Shown here piece by piece: positions 43,268 through 53,900 of a stretch of 64,000 nucleotides of DNA. Positions within the stretch are counted from its first letter, which is position 1, and each line of letters begins with the position of its first letter. The stretch is taken from assembly GCF_016924755.1 (NCBI RefSeq), contig NZ_JAFFJX010000006.1:310001-374000 (forward strand). The letters run 5' to 3'. The stretch is from Longitalea arenae. Lineage in GTDB: Bacteria > Bacteroidota > Bacteroidia > Chitinophagales > Chitinophagaceae. Position numbers and translations under genes: made by a program. The notes beneath the pieces were generated by a model, which was not told the DNA's origin, did no database searches, and saw only the letters and a list, made by a program, of their open reading frames with translations.

Positions 43268-46200
43268 CTATTTCTTTTCGCCAGCTCTGATAAAACGCTT
43301 ACTCAATTCATCATACACTTTCAACAACTCATTGGCTTTTCCCTGCCTGTCGAAGACAGCTTCCCAGGTGTTCAATGGCTCCCAGATGGCTGAGCCTTTG
43401 CCATGGCCATTGTACACATCGAAGGCCCGCTCATTCACCTCCTTTTTCAGATGAGAATATTCCACGACAATTACGTCTTTATCGTAACGCCGCGCCAGAT
43501 CATTTACATTGTAATGCAGGTCTTCCAGGGTACAATGCCATTTGGGATAATAAGAAAGACCGATCACATCAAAGGGCACCTGCCGTTGTATCATGTTGTC
43601 ATAAAAGAGCAGGCATTCGTCGTTTTGTCCGCCCAGGGCCACGTGCAGCATAATGCTGGTCGCCGGCGCTACGGCTTTTACGCCATTGATACCGGCATAG
43701 ATCAATTGGGCCAGACTGTCGAGATTGCCAATGCTGCCTTCGGGCCAGATCATACCATGATTGATCTCGTTGCCTACCTGCACCATATCGGGCAGGGTGC
43801 CCTGGTGTTTCAGCGCCTGCATCACTTCTTTTGTGTAATCGTAAACGGCCTGCTTCAGTTCCGGAAACGATTTGCCGCGCCAGGCGGCCGGTTTGTATTG
43901 CTTACCGGGATCGGCCCAGGTATCGCTGTAATGAAAATCGAGCAATAATTTCAGTCCCGCCGCTTTTACTCTTTTGGCCATTGCCATCGTGTGTTGGAGA
44001 TCACAAAAACCTCGGCCGGGCGAATAAGCGCTGTCCCTGGCCGGATCGTTGAAGATGCGCAGGCGGATATAATTAAAGCCATGGTCTTTCAGGATCTGGA
44101 TCGCATCTTTTTCCCTGCCATCATCCGAGAACTTGATGCCCCGTGCTTCCAGTTGCGGCAGAAATGAAATATCGGCGCCCATCATTTTATCTACCGGGCG
44201 ACTGATACCTTTCGAAGCAGGAAAAGGCTGCTGCACACTATGCACCGGTCTTGGTGTGCCCGGGTGAATGGTGATGATATCAACGCTGCCTTTTTGCAGG
44301 CCTTCGGCCCGGGCTTCAAAATGGAAACTGCCGGCAGTTTTACCCGCCTGGATGATCACTTGTGCTTTACCGTTGAACAGGCTGCGTTGCCAGCCACTAT
44401 CTGATAAATATTTATCCGGTTCATGACTGCTGGGGTCGCCATTGCCTACTCCAATGATCTTTGCATCGCCTTTCAGGGAAAACCTAAGCAGGTGCGCCGC
44501 ATCGGGCACTTCCCTGCCCTGGCGATCTGCTACTGAGATATTGATCACCGCAACATCCTTTCCATCGCCCAGCATCGTGGTCTTGTAAGGCGACAGCACG
44601 ATCTCATAGGGTTCGCCGGTAGTTTCTACTTTATGGCTAAGCCTCCGTCCCTTTTTATAAGCCACTGCTTCCAGGGTGCCGGGTTCGTAGTTCACCGTCC
44701 AGGTAAGATGAGAATGGCGCGGCATGTCTTTTTTCCCCAGCGATCGTCCGTTCAGGAAAAGTTCCACATTATCGGCATTGGTATTCACCCATACCTCGAT
44801 GGGTTGTCCTTCCTTTCCTTTCCAGTTCCAGTGCGGTGAAATATGCAACACATCTTTATCGGTCCACCAGCTTTGGTAGTAATAATAAATGTTCTTGGGA
44901 AAACCACAGGCATCCATGATGCCGAAATGCGAGGAGATATTTGGCCACTTATACGGCGTGGGTTCTCCGCGATAGTCGAAGCCGGTCCAGATAAAGCCGC
45001 CCAGCCAGAAATCATTTTCCGCGGCCAGCTTCCACCAGGTCTCTGCCGTACTGGCCCACCAGGGAGCGGTGATGTCCTGGTCGGGCACATACGCTCTTAT
45101 CGTATCCTTTTCATATATACCTCTTGTGGTAACGGTACTGCCCATCTCGGTGCCGATGATGGGCTGCACGGGGTGGTCCTTATGGTAATCGGCTACGCCG
45201 AACTGGCGGTAATTAAAACCGCGCACCGGGATCACTTCGTTCACTCCTTTGTATATGTTCGCCAGATCAGCTGCATAGGTGCTTATGCGGGTGGGATCGA
45301 GTTCCCGCTGTTTGGCGAGTAAGGTCTGTGCAATATGCCGCCCGGTTTCATTGGCCTGGATCCAGCCTTCTTCATTACCGATAGACCACATGAATACACA
45401 GGTTCGGCTGCGGTCTCTTTTCAGCAATCGTTCAAACTGGTTAAGGTATTCGGGCGAGCTGTTCAGCAGGCGCTGTTCATCCATCACGAGCATACCCAGG
45501 CTATCGCATGCATCCAGCAGTTCGGGTGTGGGTGCATTATGGCTGGTACGATACGCGTTGCTGCCCCATTGTTTCAGCAGGCGAATACGATAGTATTGCA
45601 GGTAATCGGGCAGGGCAGCTCCCACCCCAGCATGGTCCTGGTGATTATTGGTGCCTTTGATCTTCACATGCTGCCCATTCAAAAAAACACCGTTTGCTTT
45701 TACCTGAATGGTACGGATGCCAAAGCGCTGAGACACGCTGTCTACCACTTTGCCTGCCTGCTTCACTACTGATACTACCCGGTATAAATAGGGATTATCG
45801 GGCGACCAAAGCGTTGGGTCGCTCAACTTTAATGTATGCCTGGCCGTTATCTTACCATTGATACCTGTATGCACTTGTTGTTCTGGAGCGCTTACCAGCT
45901 TTCGGCCGTTCCTGTCTGCCAGAAACGACACCACCGTCATATTCGCTGGCGCAAAGGACTCGTTCTGCACTTCGGTTTCTACCGTCACCGTCGCTTCCCT
46001 GCCTTTAACATCGGCATAAGCAAATATGCCGTCATGGGCGATATGCACAGGATGGTATTGGTTCAGCCATACATGGCGGTAAATGCCGGCGCCTTCATAA
46101 AACCAGCCTTCATACTGGGTGGCATCTACTCTTACGACCAGTGTATTGGGTTTGCCGTAGCGCATGTAATCGGTAACATCATAGGCTGCGCCTATATAAC

Positions 46201-46693
46201 CGCTTTTATTGTTGCCGAGATAAAAACCGTTCAGCCAGAAACTGGCATCGCGGAACACCCCGTCGAACTGCAGTTGGAAGCGCTGACCGGAATCTGCTTT
46301 AACAACGGTAAACTGCTTGCGGTACCAGCCAATGCTGGTTTCGGGGAATAGTCCGCCGACCGGTTTATACCCGTGCGCCATTACATCGAGGTTTGGTGAG
46401 TTCACAAACGGAAGCTCTACCGCCCAATCATGCGGCAGGTTCAGCTTTCGCCATGTTGAATCGGGAAAACGCGGGTCAATGGCTGTTCCGGCGGCGCCAC
46501 CGCTTTTTGAAAATATGGTGGCAATGCCGTAATTGAAATCTTTGCCGGGATCGCCTGCATGCCCGAAGTGAAAACGCCAGTCTTCATCGAGGCTGATATG
46601 CCGGCGGCCTTTACTATGTTGCGCTGCTGCCGGTATTGAAAATATAAAGAGAATGCAAAAAACAGTGATTGATAAATGGATTCGGGTACACAT
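43268..46693 (-). CDS. GH2 beta-galactosidase fused to GH53 endo-beta-1,4-galactanase
   Basis: This 1141-residue protein has a signal peptide ending PAAAQ. Residues about 30-810 are a GH2 enzyme: RRHISLDEDWRFHFG, LNLPHDWAVE, GAGIYRHVWL. The acid/base is Glu441 in MWSIGNEEGW and the nucleophile is Glu516 in IIGTEMGS, followed by FIWTGFDYRGEPTPY. After a linker (about 815-835), residues 838-1135 are a GH53 domain. It opens GADISFLPQLEARGIKFSD and continues GFNYIRLRIFNDP and LLLDFHYSDTWADPG, with acid Glu976 in QVGNEINHGMIWPEG and nucleophile Glu1078 in VVEYSH. GH53 cuts beta-1,4-galactan internally and GH2 could release galactose from the fragments. It is the last gene of the operon, 7 bp after the preceding stop. 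Confidence 0.94.
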   Translation of the reverse strand: MCTRIHLSITVFCILFIFSIPAAAQHSKGRRHISLDEDWRFHFGHAGDPGKDFNYGIATIFSKSGGAAGTAIDPRFPDSTWRKLNLPHDWAVELPFVNSPNLDVMAHGYKPVGGLFPETSIGWYRKQFTVVKADSGQRFQLQFDGVFRDASFWLNGFYLGNNKSGYIGAAYDVTDYMRYGKPNTLVVRVDATQYEGWFYEGAGIYRHVWLNQYHPVHIAHDGIFAYADVKGREATVTVETEVQNESFAPANMTVVSFLADRNGRKLVSAPEQQVHTGINGKITARHTLKLSDPTLWSPDNPYLYRVVSVVKQAGKVVDSVSQRFGIRTIQVKANGVFLNGQHVKIKGTNNHQDHAGVGAALPDYLQYYRIRLLKQWGSNAYRTSHNAPTPELLDACDSLGMLVMDEQRLLNSSPEYLNQFERLLKRDRSRTCVFMWSIGNEEGWIQANETGRHIAQTLLAKQRELDPTRISTYAADLANIYKGVNEVIPVRGFNYRQFGVADYHKDHPVQPIIGTEMGSTVTTRGIYEKDTIRAYVPDQDITAPWWASTAETWWKLAAENDFWLGGFIWTGFDYRGEPTPYKWPNISSHFGIMDACGFPKNIYYYYQSWWTDKDVLHISPHWNWKGKEGQPIEVWVNTNADNVELFLNGRSLGKKDMPRHSHLTWTVNYEPGTLEAVAYKKGRRLSHKVETTGEPYEIVLSPYKTTMLGDGKDVAVINISVADRQGREVPDAAHLLRFSLKGDAKIIGVGNGDPSSHEPDKYLSDSGWQRSLFNGKAQVIIQAGKTAGSFHFEARAEGLQKGSVDIITIHPGTPRPVHSVQQPFPASKGISRPVDKMMGADISFLPQLEARGIKFSDDGREKDAIQILKDHGFNYIRLRIFNDPARDSAYSPGRGFCDLQHTMAMAKRVKAAGLKLLLDFHYSDTWADPGKQYKPAAWRGKSFPELKQAVYDYTKEVMQALKHQGTLPDMVQVGNEINHGMIWPEGSIGNLDSLAQLIYAGINGVKAVAPATSIMLHVALGGQNDECLLFYDNMIQRQVPFDVIGLSYYPKWHCTLEDLHYNVNDLARRYDKDVIVVEYSHLKKEVNERAFDVYNGHGKGSAIWEPLNTWEAVFDRQGKANELLKVYDELSKRFIRAGEKK

Positions 46694-46700
46694 GCCAGAC

Positions 46701-49265
46701 TTATTTTTTTAACCAGATGGACTCAATGTCCATCGAATACGATTTCAATAATTCAGAAGAAGCATAAAGAACTACCTGCAATTGTTCTACATCTGCCAAT
46801 GACAACGAATGCCGGCCTGCGGGTGAAAACCAAAGCGGCATAAAACCGGGATAGGGCCTTGGCAGCAGGAGCATGGAGTCCTGTTGAAAACCATTCAAAG
46901 GGATCTCCAGATCCTGGAGGGCTGCAGGCAGGGAAATGGTCGCTGAAAACGGGATCGCATCTTTGGTGATGAGGATCAGCCTGGCCGTCAGCGCCTCTGT
47001 ATGGTTGCTGCGGCCACGAATAACAATGGAATGCATAGCACCCATGTTCAGCCGGTTACTGTCCAGCTTCTTACCTAAATAAGTCTGAAAGCCCAGGACC
47101 TGCCTGCCGCTTAATTCACCAGCCATACGAAATACAAAACTGCCGGGCCGTTCAGCAGGAAGCAACCGGCTCTCATAACCCTTGCGGGAAGCGGTATAGG
47201 TCAACACCTGTTTATCCGTTGCTGCATTAAAGAGCGACACCGGATCGTCCGCCGGATGTACCCTTAGTTCATAGGTATCACTATTGTAATAATCCCAGGC
47301 AAAAGGATCCCCTTTTACAGGGCCGGGATACACATAATGGTCATTGCCTTTCTGCAGTACAATGCGGTAGTTGATGACACCAGCCGTTAATGACCCCGCT
47401 GGTAATACTGCTGTATAAATATTTGGCGCCGTTGGTAAAAACGGGAGGGGCCTGGCCCCAAAGCGGCCACCACCAGTTAACAGCAGAGAGATCTGGTCGG
47501 CGCTGTCTACCCCCACCGCCTGCAGCCGCAGTTCTAAGGGCCTGCCCGCTACGGCATCCTTCACTGGTTCATACCGGATCAACGGCCTTGTTTCTTTCCC
47601 TGCCGGCGCCGCAAATTCTTTCAGGAAAATAGTGCCCAAACGGGCAGTAGCATTCCATTTACCAGCGCCTTTTCCTTTCCGCATCAGCAGGTAAGTACCT
47701 GGTTCAATAAAAAAACGATTCCCGGTGACGCTAGGCGTAAAATGGTTCCCTTCGTTCAGTGCCTCCAATGTAAAGTTGTCACCCAGATCCGGCAGAAAAA
47801 GCTGCATGGCATGCTGTTTCCATTCAATACGGGTGACCTCTTTTTTAGGCGAAGCCCTTTCAAAGGGATCCCGTATTTGTATGGCATCGGGCATCACCTC
47901 CAGCCGCCATGCACCGTCTTCGAGTTTATCGAGAAAATAAGCGCCACTGCCGCCATATTGTACTACCGGCGAACTGCCCACGCCGGCAAGGTGCTGTAAA
48001 GCGGCCAGCGACCGGGGTCTGGTTGAAGTGTTGTTACTATAATAAAATTCAGCTTCGCTGTTCATTTCACTCAGATCGTTCCTGTAGCTTACGCGAAAAA
48101 CGTCGAAGCTGCTGTCGGCCGGGTAGCTGCCAAAACTTTTGCCGCGCGGAATGCGATGAAAGACTCTCGAGGCAATCAGCAAACTCAGCGCTTTTGCCGG
48201 TGTATACGCCAGGTTCAGATAATGGGTCTGGTATTCCGTATTCCCATAGGCAGTGGCCATTGGATCATAGGCAAACTGGGTAGCCCATTGAAAACCGGCC
48301 GTTTTAAAACTGCGGGCCATGGCCGGTAGGAGGTTCGACTGTAATATGTCGGCGGGATCAAATTCATAGACGATGCGCGCCTTGTTACGGTAAGCCGGAA
48401 TGGTATCAAAGGGAATAGCATATACATCTACGTTTGGCAGAATATTACCTTTCACTTCGTGGTTGGCAACCAGGTTGCTCGGATACCATTGCATGCTGAA
48501 GCCATGTACATTGGCTGCAGCAACGGCATCGGCATAAGAAGGGTTCTGGCTGATATTGTAAAACAGCGGTTTCGTCCAGCCTGTGCTTTTGATGGCCGCC
48601 ACCATCCGGTTGATATAACTGGTAACACCAGCCTTTGGTCCGCTATGGCTGGGCTCGTTATTGATCTCCACCGCAATCACATCCGGATCGTTCTGGCAGC
48701 TGGTTTTGGTGTACGGGTTTATATGCCTGAAAAATTGCTGCAGATAATTTTCCTGCGCTCGAATAGCGCTGTCATTTATATTGGCCCTGCCCTTTCCCCA
48801 TTTGGCTGAAAAACCCGGTGTGGGCTCATCGCGTTCAGGATAACCATTACCCCAATACGCGATTGGGGTAATGATGGTTTTGATGCCCCGTTTTTTCAAA
48901 ACGGCCAGGAGATAATCAAACAGTTCCAGGTGTTCGTTCCCGAGCAAATTGCCTGCAGAATCGGAGATCTCCGTGTCCCATACATGTAACCGGAAGGCGT
49001 CAATACCCAGCCGGGCAAAATGATACACGTCTTTCTCAATTTCCTGCTTCAGGTCAAGGTTCAACGCTTTAATAGAACGGTAGCCATACGCAAAAGGAAC
49101 TGTATAATTTACACCAAAAAAAGCCGCTTCCGCCCCACCCTTCGTATACCGTATCACCCCTTTTTTGTCTACATAAACAAGATTGTTCTTATCACTTTGC
49201 GCATGGGCGGATATATAACTTGTAATCACCAGCATGTACCCGGCCACTATATGTGTCAGTTTCAT
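46701..49265 (-). CDS. Clan GH-A glycoside hydrolase, GH147/GH5-like (probable beta-galactosidase)
   Basis: This 854-residue protein has a signal peptide ending SAHAQ. Residues about 28-390 form a TIM barrel. It begins VYVDKKGVIRYTKGGAEAAF and FGVNYTVPFAYGYRS, passes FRLHVWDTEISD, and has acid Glu204 in VIAVEINNEPSHSGP and nucleophile Glu301 in ARIVYEFDPAD. About 460 beta-rich residues follow, probably accessory domains ending in a jelly roll (SYSMDIESIW). The catalytic text fits clan A, and the setting in a galactan locus suggests GH147 beta-galactosidases, but I cannot exclude GH5-related families. It lies 52 bp after SusD and 7 bp before the GH2-GH53 gene. Confidence 0.75.
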   Translation of the reverse strand: MKLTHIVAGYMLVITSYISAHAQSDKNNLVYVDKKGVIRYTKGGAEAAFFGVNYTVPFAYGYRSIKALNLDLKQEIEKDVYHFARLGIDAFRLHVWDTEISDSAGNLLGNEHLELFDYLLAVLKKRGIKTIITPIAYWGNGYPERDEPTPGFSAKWGKGRANINDSAIRAQENYLQQFFRHINPYTKTSCQNDPDVIAVEINNEPSHSGPKAGVTSYINRMVAAIKSTGWTKPLFYNISQNPSYADAVAAANVHGFSMQWYPSNLVANHEVKGNILPNVDVYAIPFDTIPAYRNKARIVYEFDPADILQSNLLPAMARSFKTAGFQWATQFAYDPMATAYGNTEYQTHYLNLAYTPAKALSLLIASRVFHRIPRGKSFGSYPADSSFDVFRVSYRNDLSEMNSEAEFYYSNNTSTRPRSLAALQHLAGVGSSPVVQYGGSGAYFLDKLEDGAWRLEVMPDAIQIRDPFERASPKKEVTRIEWKQHAMQLFLPDLGDNFTLEALNEGNHFTPSVTGNRFFIEPGTYLLMRKGKGAGKWNATARLGTIFLKEFAAPAGKETRPLIRYEPVKDAVAGRPLELRLQAVGVDSADQISLLLTGGGRFGARPLPFLPTAPNIYTAVLPAGSLTAGVINYRIVLQKGNDHYVYPGPVKGDPFAWDYYNSDTYELRVHPADDPVSLFNAATDKQVLTYTASRKGYESRLLPAERPGSFVFRMAGELSGRQVLGFQTYLGKKLDSNRLNMGAMHSIVIRGRSNHTEALTARLILITKDAIPFSATISLPAALQDLEIPLNGFQQDSMLLLPRPYPGFMPLWFSPAGRHSLSLADVEQLQVVLYASSELLKSYSMDIESIWLKK

Positions 49266-49317
49266 CTTTTGGTTTTCATCTAAAAATATGATAGCTCATG
49301 CTATTACGCCAGCTGCC

Positions 49318-50844
49318 CTAATATCCGTCGTTCTGCTGAATTTTTCCGTTCCCGGCACTTAAAACATATTGCGGGATGGGGAAATAACCATTTGCCCCTG
49401 CGGGGTTGGGTGTTTTACCGGCCGCCTGTAGATATTCGTTCCATTTGCCGAAACGCATGAGATCGATGCGGCGGAATCCCTCAAAGTAAAGCTCCCAGGC
49501 CCTTTCCTGCAAAATGGCCGCAGCAAATGCTTCTTTAGACGCCGTGCTGGCAGCCGGAAGATTGCCAAGGCCGGCCCGGGCTCTTACCGTATTCATAAAA
49601 CCAATGGCTTCGCTGTTTGGTCCGGCATGTCCGTTGATGGCCTCTGCCATCATTAACAATACATCTGCATAACGCAGAACGGGAATATCGTTGCCCTGGA
49701 AAGCAGTCGCATCATCATCCGGGTATTTGGCAATGACCGGTCCACGCAGATTGGCCCTTGTTTTTACCACCCCGGTTGGATTGCCCGCGCTGTTAACTGC
49801 ATTGTAGGTAGTGATCAGCAATGCGCGTCGTTTATCCAGCGGATCGAAAGAATCGTAAAAAGCCCAGGTAGCAGTGAATGATGACGGATTGGAATAACCG
49901 CCTTTTCTTGCCCCGCTTGATAACATACCCGGATAATCAGAAGGATAAGTATAAAAACCCCAGGCATTGAAATTTCCTTTTGCGCCCGTACCATCTCCTG
50001 CCGGATCAACGGAAACCGCCCAAATAGTCTCATCATTTTTTTCGGTGGCCACTCTGAACAGGTCCTGGTAATTGTTTATGAGGTTATACCCCATCGCGAT
50101 GATCTCCCGGCCTACCGCTTCCGCCTGTTGATAATTTTTGTCAAAGAGGTACAAGCGCATCAGCACGCCTAGCGCAATGCCTTTGTTGAAGCGCCCATAT
50201 TCCGCCGGTGTTTTTACCAGGTTATCCGCTGCATACCGCAGGTCTTCCGCTGCAGCCGCCACGAAACTGGCTTTGTCGGGCCGCGTAAGATCCGCTTCTG
50301 CTTCCGTCCCTATCTTTGAGGCATCCAGGATCACCGGCACCGTTCCATACAGCGTGTACAAATAATACATGAGCCAGCCTCTTGCCATCCGCGCCTCGGT
50401 CACTAATTGTTTCTTTTTGGCGTCGGAAATCGAGGCCGCTTCAATGTCAGCGATGATCTTGGTGATCCGGGTAATGAACCTTGTTTTTTGAAAATGACCA
50501 TCGGCGCCATGGTTAATACGGGGTAGAAAATTGGCCGCGCTCATTTCTGTCCAATAGCCGCCCCATTCGGGAAAAGAGGCAATTAGATCAGAAGGAAGGT
50601 CATTGAGGAATGTGTTGCTCCACTCCATGCCGTGCCAGAGAAATTGGTTCGTACCGCCATCACTATAAGACCATTTAGATCCAAAGGGTTTATACACTTC
50701 GAGTGCATAGGTCTCAAATTCTGCTTCTGTTTTCGGAAAATTAACGGGCGAAAGCACGCCAAAGGAAGTGCGGTCGAGCCCTTTTTTACAACCGGCGCCG
50801 ATGGCAACAGCAGCCAGTGTGAGAAGCACTAATAGTTTGTTCAT
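49318..50844 (-). CDS. SusD/RagB-family glycan-binding lipoprotein (galactan locus)
   Basis: This 508-residue protein has a lipoprotein signal AIGAGC with Cys19 and then KKGLDRTSFG. SusD features are ARMARGWLMYYLYTLYGTVPVI, GVLMRLYLFDKNYQQAEAVG, VLRYADVLLMMAEAING and AILQERAWELYFEGFRRIDLMRFGKW. It follows the SusC gene by 70 bp and precedes the two galactan enzymes. It should bind galactan or galacto-oligosaccharides at the cell surface as the lid of the SusC transporter. Confidence 0.94.
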   Translation of the reverse strand: MNKLLVLLTLAAVAIGAGCKKGLDRTSFGVLSPVNFPKTEAEFETYALEVYKPFGSKWSYSDGGTNQFLWHGMEWSNTFLNDLPSDLIASFPEWGGYWTEMSAANFLPRINHGADGHFQKTRFITRITKIIADIEAASISDAKKKQLVTEARMARGWLMYYLYTLYGTVPVILDASKIGTEAEADLTRPDKASFVAAAAEDLRYAADNLVKTPAEYGRFNKGIALGVLMRLYLFDKNYQQAEAVGREIIAMGYNLINNYQDLFRVATEKNDETIWAVSVDPAGDGTGAKGNFNAWGFYTYPSDYPGMLSSGARKGGYSNPSSFTATWAFYDSFDPLDKRRALLITTYNAVNSAGNPTGVVKTRANLRGPVIAKYPDDDATAFQGNDIPVLRYADVLLMMAEAINGHAGPNSEAIGFMNTVRARAGLGNLPAASTASKEAFAAAILQERAWELYFEGFRRIDLMRFGKWNEYLQAAGKTPNPAGANGYFPIPQYVLSAGNGKIQQNDGY

Positions 50845-50914
50845 GTATAAATAAGTTTAAGCGTTCGTTATTATCAACCGTGCCACGGTTTGGAACCGTG
50901 ACCGGGTTCTTTTG

Positions 50915-53900
50915 TTAGAAGTTAGCTCTTACCCCCAGGGAATAAGTTCTGGCCATGGGATAAGGCGCCGGGCCGCCCTTTACACTGGCGACGGTAATTT
51001 CCGGGTCGACATACTTGAAATTCGTGATGATAAAAGCATTTTGTACGTCTACATACAGACGCAGACTGGAAACATATCTGGTTAGTTGACCCGAACTGAA
51101 GGTATAGCCCAGGGTAATATTGCGGCAGCGGACAAAATCAGTGCTTTGCAAACCGATATCGGTCCCTACCGGCAATCCCAATGCGCTTTCATTATATGCC
51201 ACCCCCGGGCGGCTGCCGGCAGGATTGGAGGTGGACCATACTTCATTTAATTCGCGAACGCCGTTTTGACTGCCTACCACAAAATCCACGGCATTGCTCC
51301 AGGCAGCAGCCGGGGTCGTTGCTTTTCCACCGATCTGCCCATAGAACATCAGGCCCAGGTCGAATCCCTTATACCGGAATGTATTGCCAAAACCCAGCGC
51401 GAACTTGGGATCGGGATCTATACGGTGTACATCATTTGTATCTATTTTCTTATCGTTATTGCGGTCAACAAAAATGGGCATCCCGGGCTGGCGGGCGCTG
51501 GCCGGTTGCGATTCAGGGATCGCTTTCACGCCGTCGAGAATTCCATCGGTTTTATACACGTAATAGGAATTAACAAGGTTCCGTTCGCCTTCCCAGCCAC
51601 GCAGGAAGGTGTTCAGATAACGTTCTTCCCAACGCAGGCGGTTGCGCGAAATATTGATCAGGCTGGTCCACTCAAAGCCGGCTTTCCGCATATTGACTGT
51701 ATTAATACCTAATTCCCATCCCGTACGTACCTGGTGGCCGCTGTTTACCGGAGCGGTAGCAATTTGCGACAACATCGGCGTGTTCACATTCGTGATCAGG
51801 CGCGTGAGATCATCCCGGAAAATATCGAAGGACCCGGAGATGCGTTCGCCCAGGAAGCTGAAGTCGAGCCCAAGGTTCTTGTTCACCGTCCGGGGCCATT
51901 GCAGATCCGGGTTATCCAGTTGCGTTAAATAATAAGGCACATAAGCCACTGCCCCATTGTTGAAGGTGACCACATATCCGTCGGGGCTGTAAGTGGCATA
52001 GGCCTGGGAGCCTGCGCTGCCCGTAACACCAATGCTCGCCCGCAGTTTCAGCAGGTTGATGAATTTCATGTTCTGCAGGAATGATTCGTTTGAGATCTTC
52101 CACCCCAAGGAAGCGCTGGGAAAAGCCGCGTATTTGTTCTGCGGGAAGAACTGGCTGTACCCATCATAGCGAAAAGAAAGCGATAGTATATAACGATCCA
52201 GGATATCGAAAGAACTGCGTGCAAAATAAGAGCGCAGTTTGGTTTCATTGCGGCTCGAAGAAACGGTTTGTGAGCTAAGCGAAGCAGTACCCAATGCATC
52301 GGTGCCGATGGCATCCATCATATCGGCGCCGGTAGCCGTAAAACCAAAACTGGTAGTGGGGTATTGTCCAACACCTGCCATGGCATCTACATGCACGACA
52401 TTCAGCAGGCGTTGTTTATAGGAAATGGTCGCCTCCAGGGTCTGGTTCTGCCGTTTTGAGGTAGACAGGGAGCCGCGCGACCGGTTTAACTGATCGAAAT
52501 AGGTAGTGGAAGGAATAAAGAAGTTGCGCTCGGCATTTTCGGTATTGTTGCCATAGAGCAAACGCGCTGTCAATACCTTTGGAATTAATTTGATGTCGGC
52601 CGAAAAGCTGGCAAACAGGCTGGTATTATTCGTTTCATCACGAATATTCATGAGCGAAAGCGGGTTGCCGATAATACGGAACTGGGTGTATTTACCGCTG
52701 CCTGGTTCATAAACGGGCAAATAAGCCGGGTAAGCCAATGCCGCCTGTAGGGCGCCAAAACCTTCGGGGCCAACGCTCGCCGTTTGTGCGCCTGCCTGTG
52801 AATTGAGGTACTCGTTGCGGCCATAATTCACATTGGTGGTGAGCGACAAAAACGAAGTCAGGTTAAAGCTAAGGTTCATCCGGCCCGTGTAGCGCTTCAT
52901 GCCCGAGTTATGTACCGTGCCTTTTTGATTAAAAAACCCGCCTGAAAAATAGTAACTCACTTTCTCGCTGGCGCCGCTGATGCTGATATTATGATTGTCG
53001 ATACTGCCGTCGCGCAACACATAGCTGAGCCAGTCGGTGCCTGCTCCGGCATTATTGATCTGGTCTTCGGTGAAAGGTTTTATTGTTGGACTATTATAAT
53101 AATTGGTGAGGTTGACCGGTGTTGTTCCAAAAGGCGCCATTTTATTATCAAACAGGTACTTGTCGAGCGTCAGCTGATTATAATAGGTCATGTATTCTGT
53201 GGCGTTCAGCGGCTGGAAATAATCCATATTCTTTACCAGCGAACGGCTGCCGTCATAACTCACATTGGTCTTCCGGCCACGCCCCTTTTTGGTGGTAACG
53301 ATCATTACCCCGTTCTCTGCATTTACACCGTAAATGGAAGCACTGGCATCTTTCAGGAATTCGATGGATTCAATGTCATTGGGATTGATGCCGGCAAATC
53401 CACCACGGTTAACATTGCCATTCATGGTGCGGTTCCCGCTGCCGGGTTCCAGCCCCGAAAAAGGCAGCAGCACGCCATCTACTACGACCAGGGGATTGCC
53501 CCGGCCGCGGATCGATACATTGATATTTCCGCCGGGTTCAGCGCTGTTTTGCACGGCCACCGTACCAGGCGCCCGGCCAAAGATGAGTTGGGTCACCGAG
53601 TTATTCGCAGCCTGCGGTACCCCTTTCGGGTCGATCTTGGAAACGGCGGTGGTGAGGTTGCGGCGGGAAGTATTGCCATACCCTATCACTACCACTTCGT
53701 CCATACTGGCGGGATTGCTGTTCATGGCAATTTTCAGCGCCCCTTCATCGCCGAGTTTCATTTCCCTGGGCAGGAAGCCAACAGAGCTGAAGACCAGGGT
53801 TTCACCGGGGGCGGCGTTTACGGTAAAATCACCATTCTCATTGGTTTTGGTAGTTTCTGCAGGCCTGCCTTTCACGGTTACGGTAACCCCGGCCAGCGGC

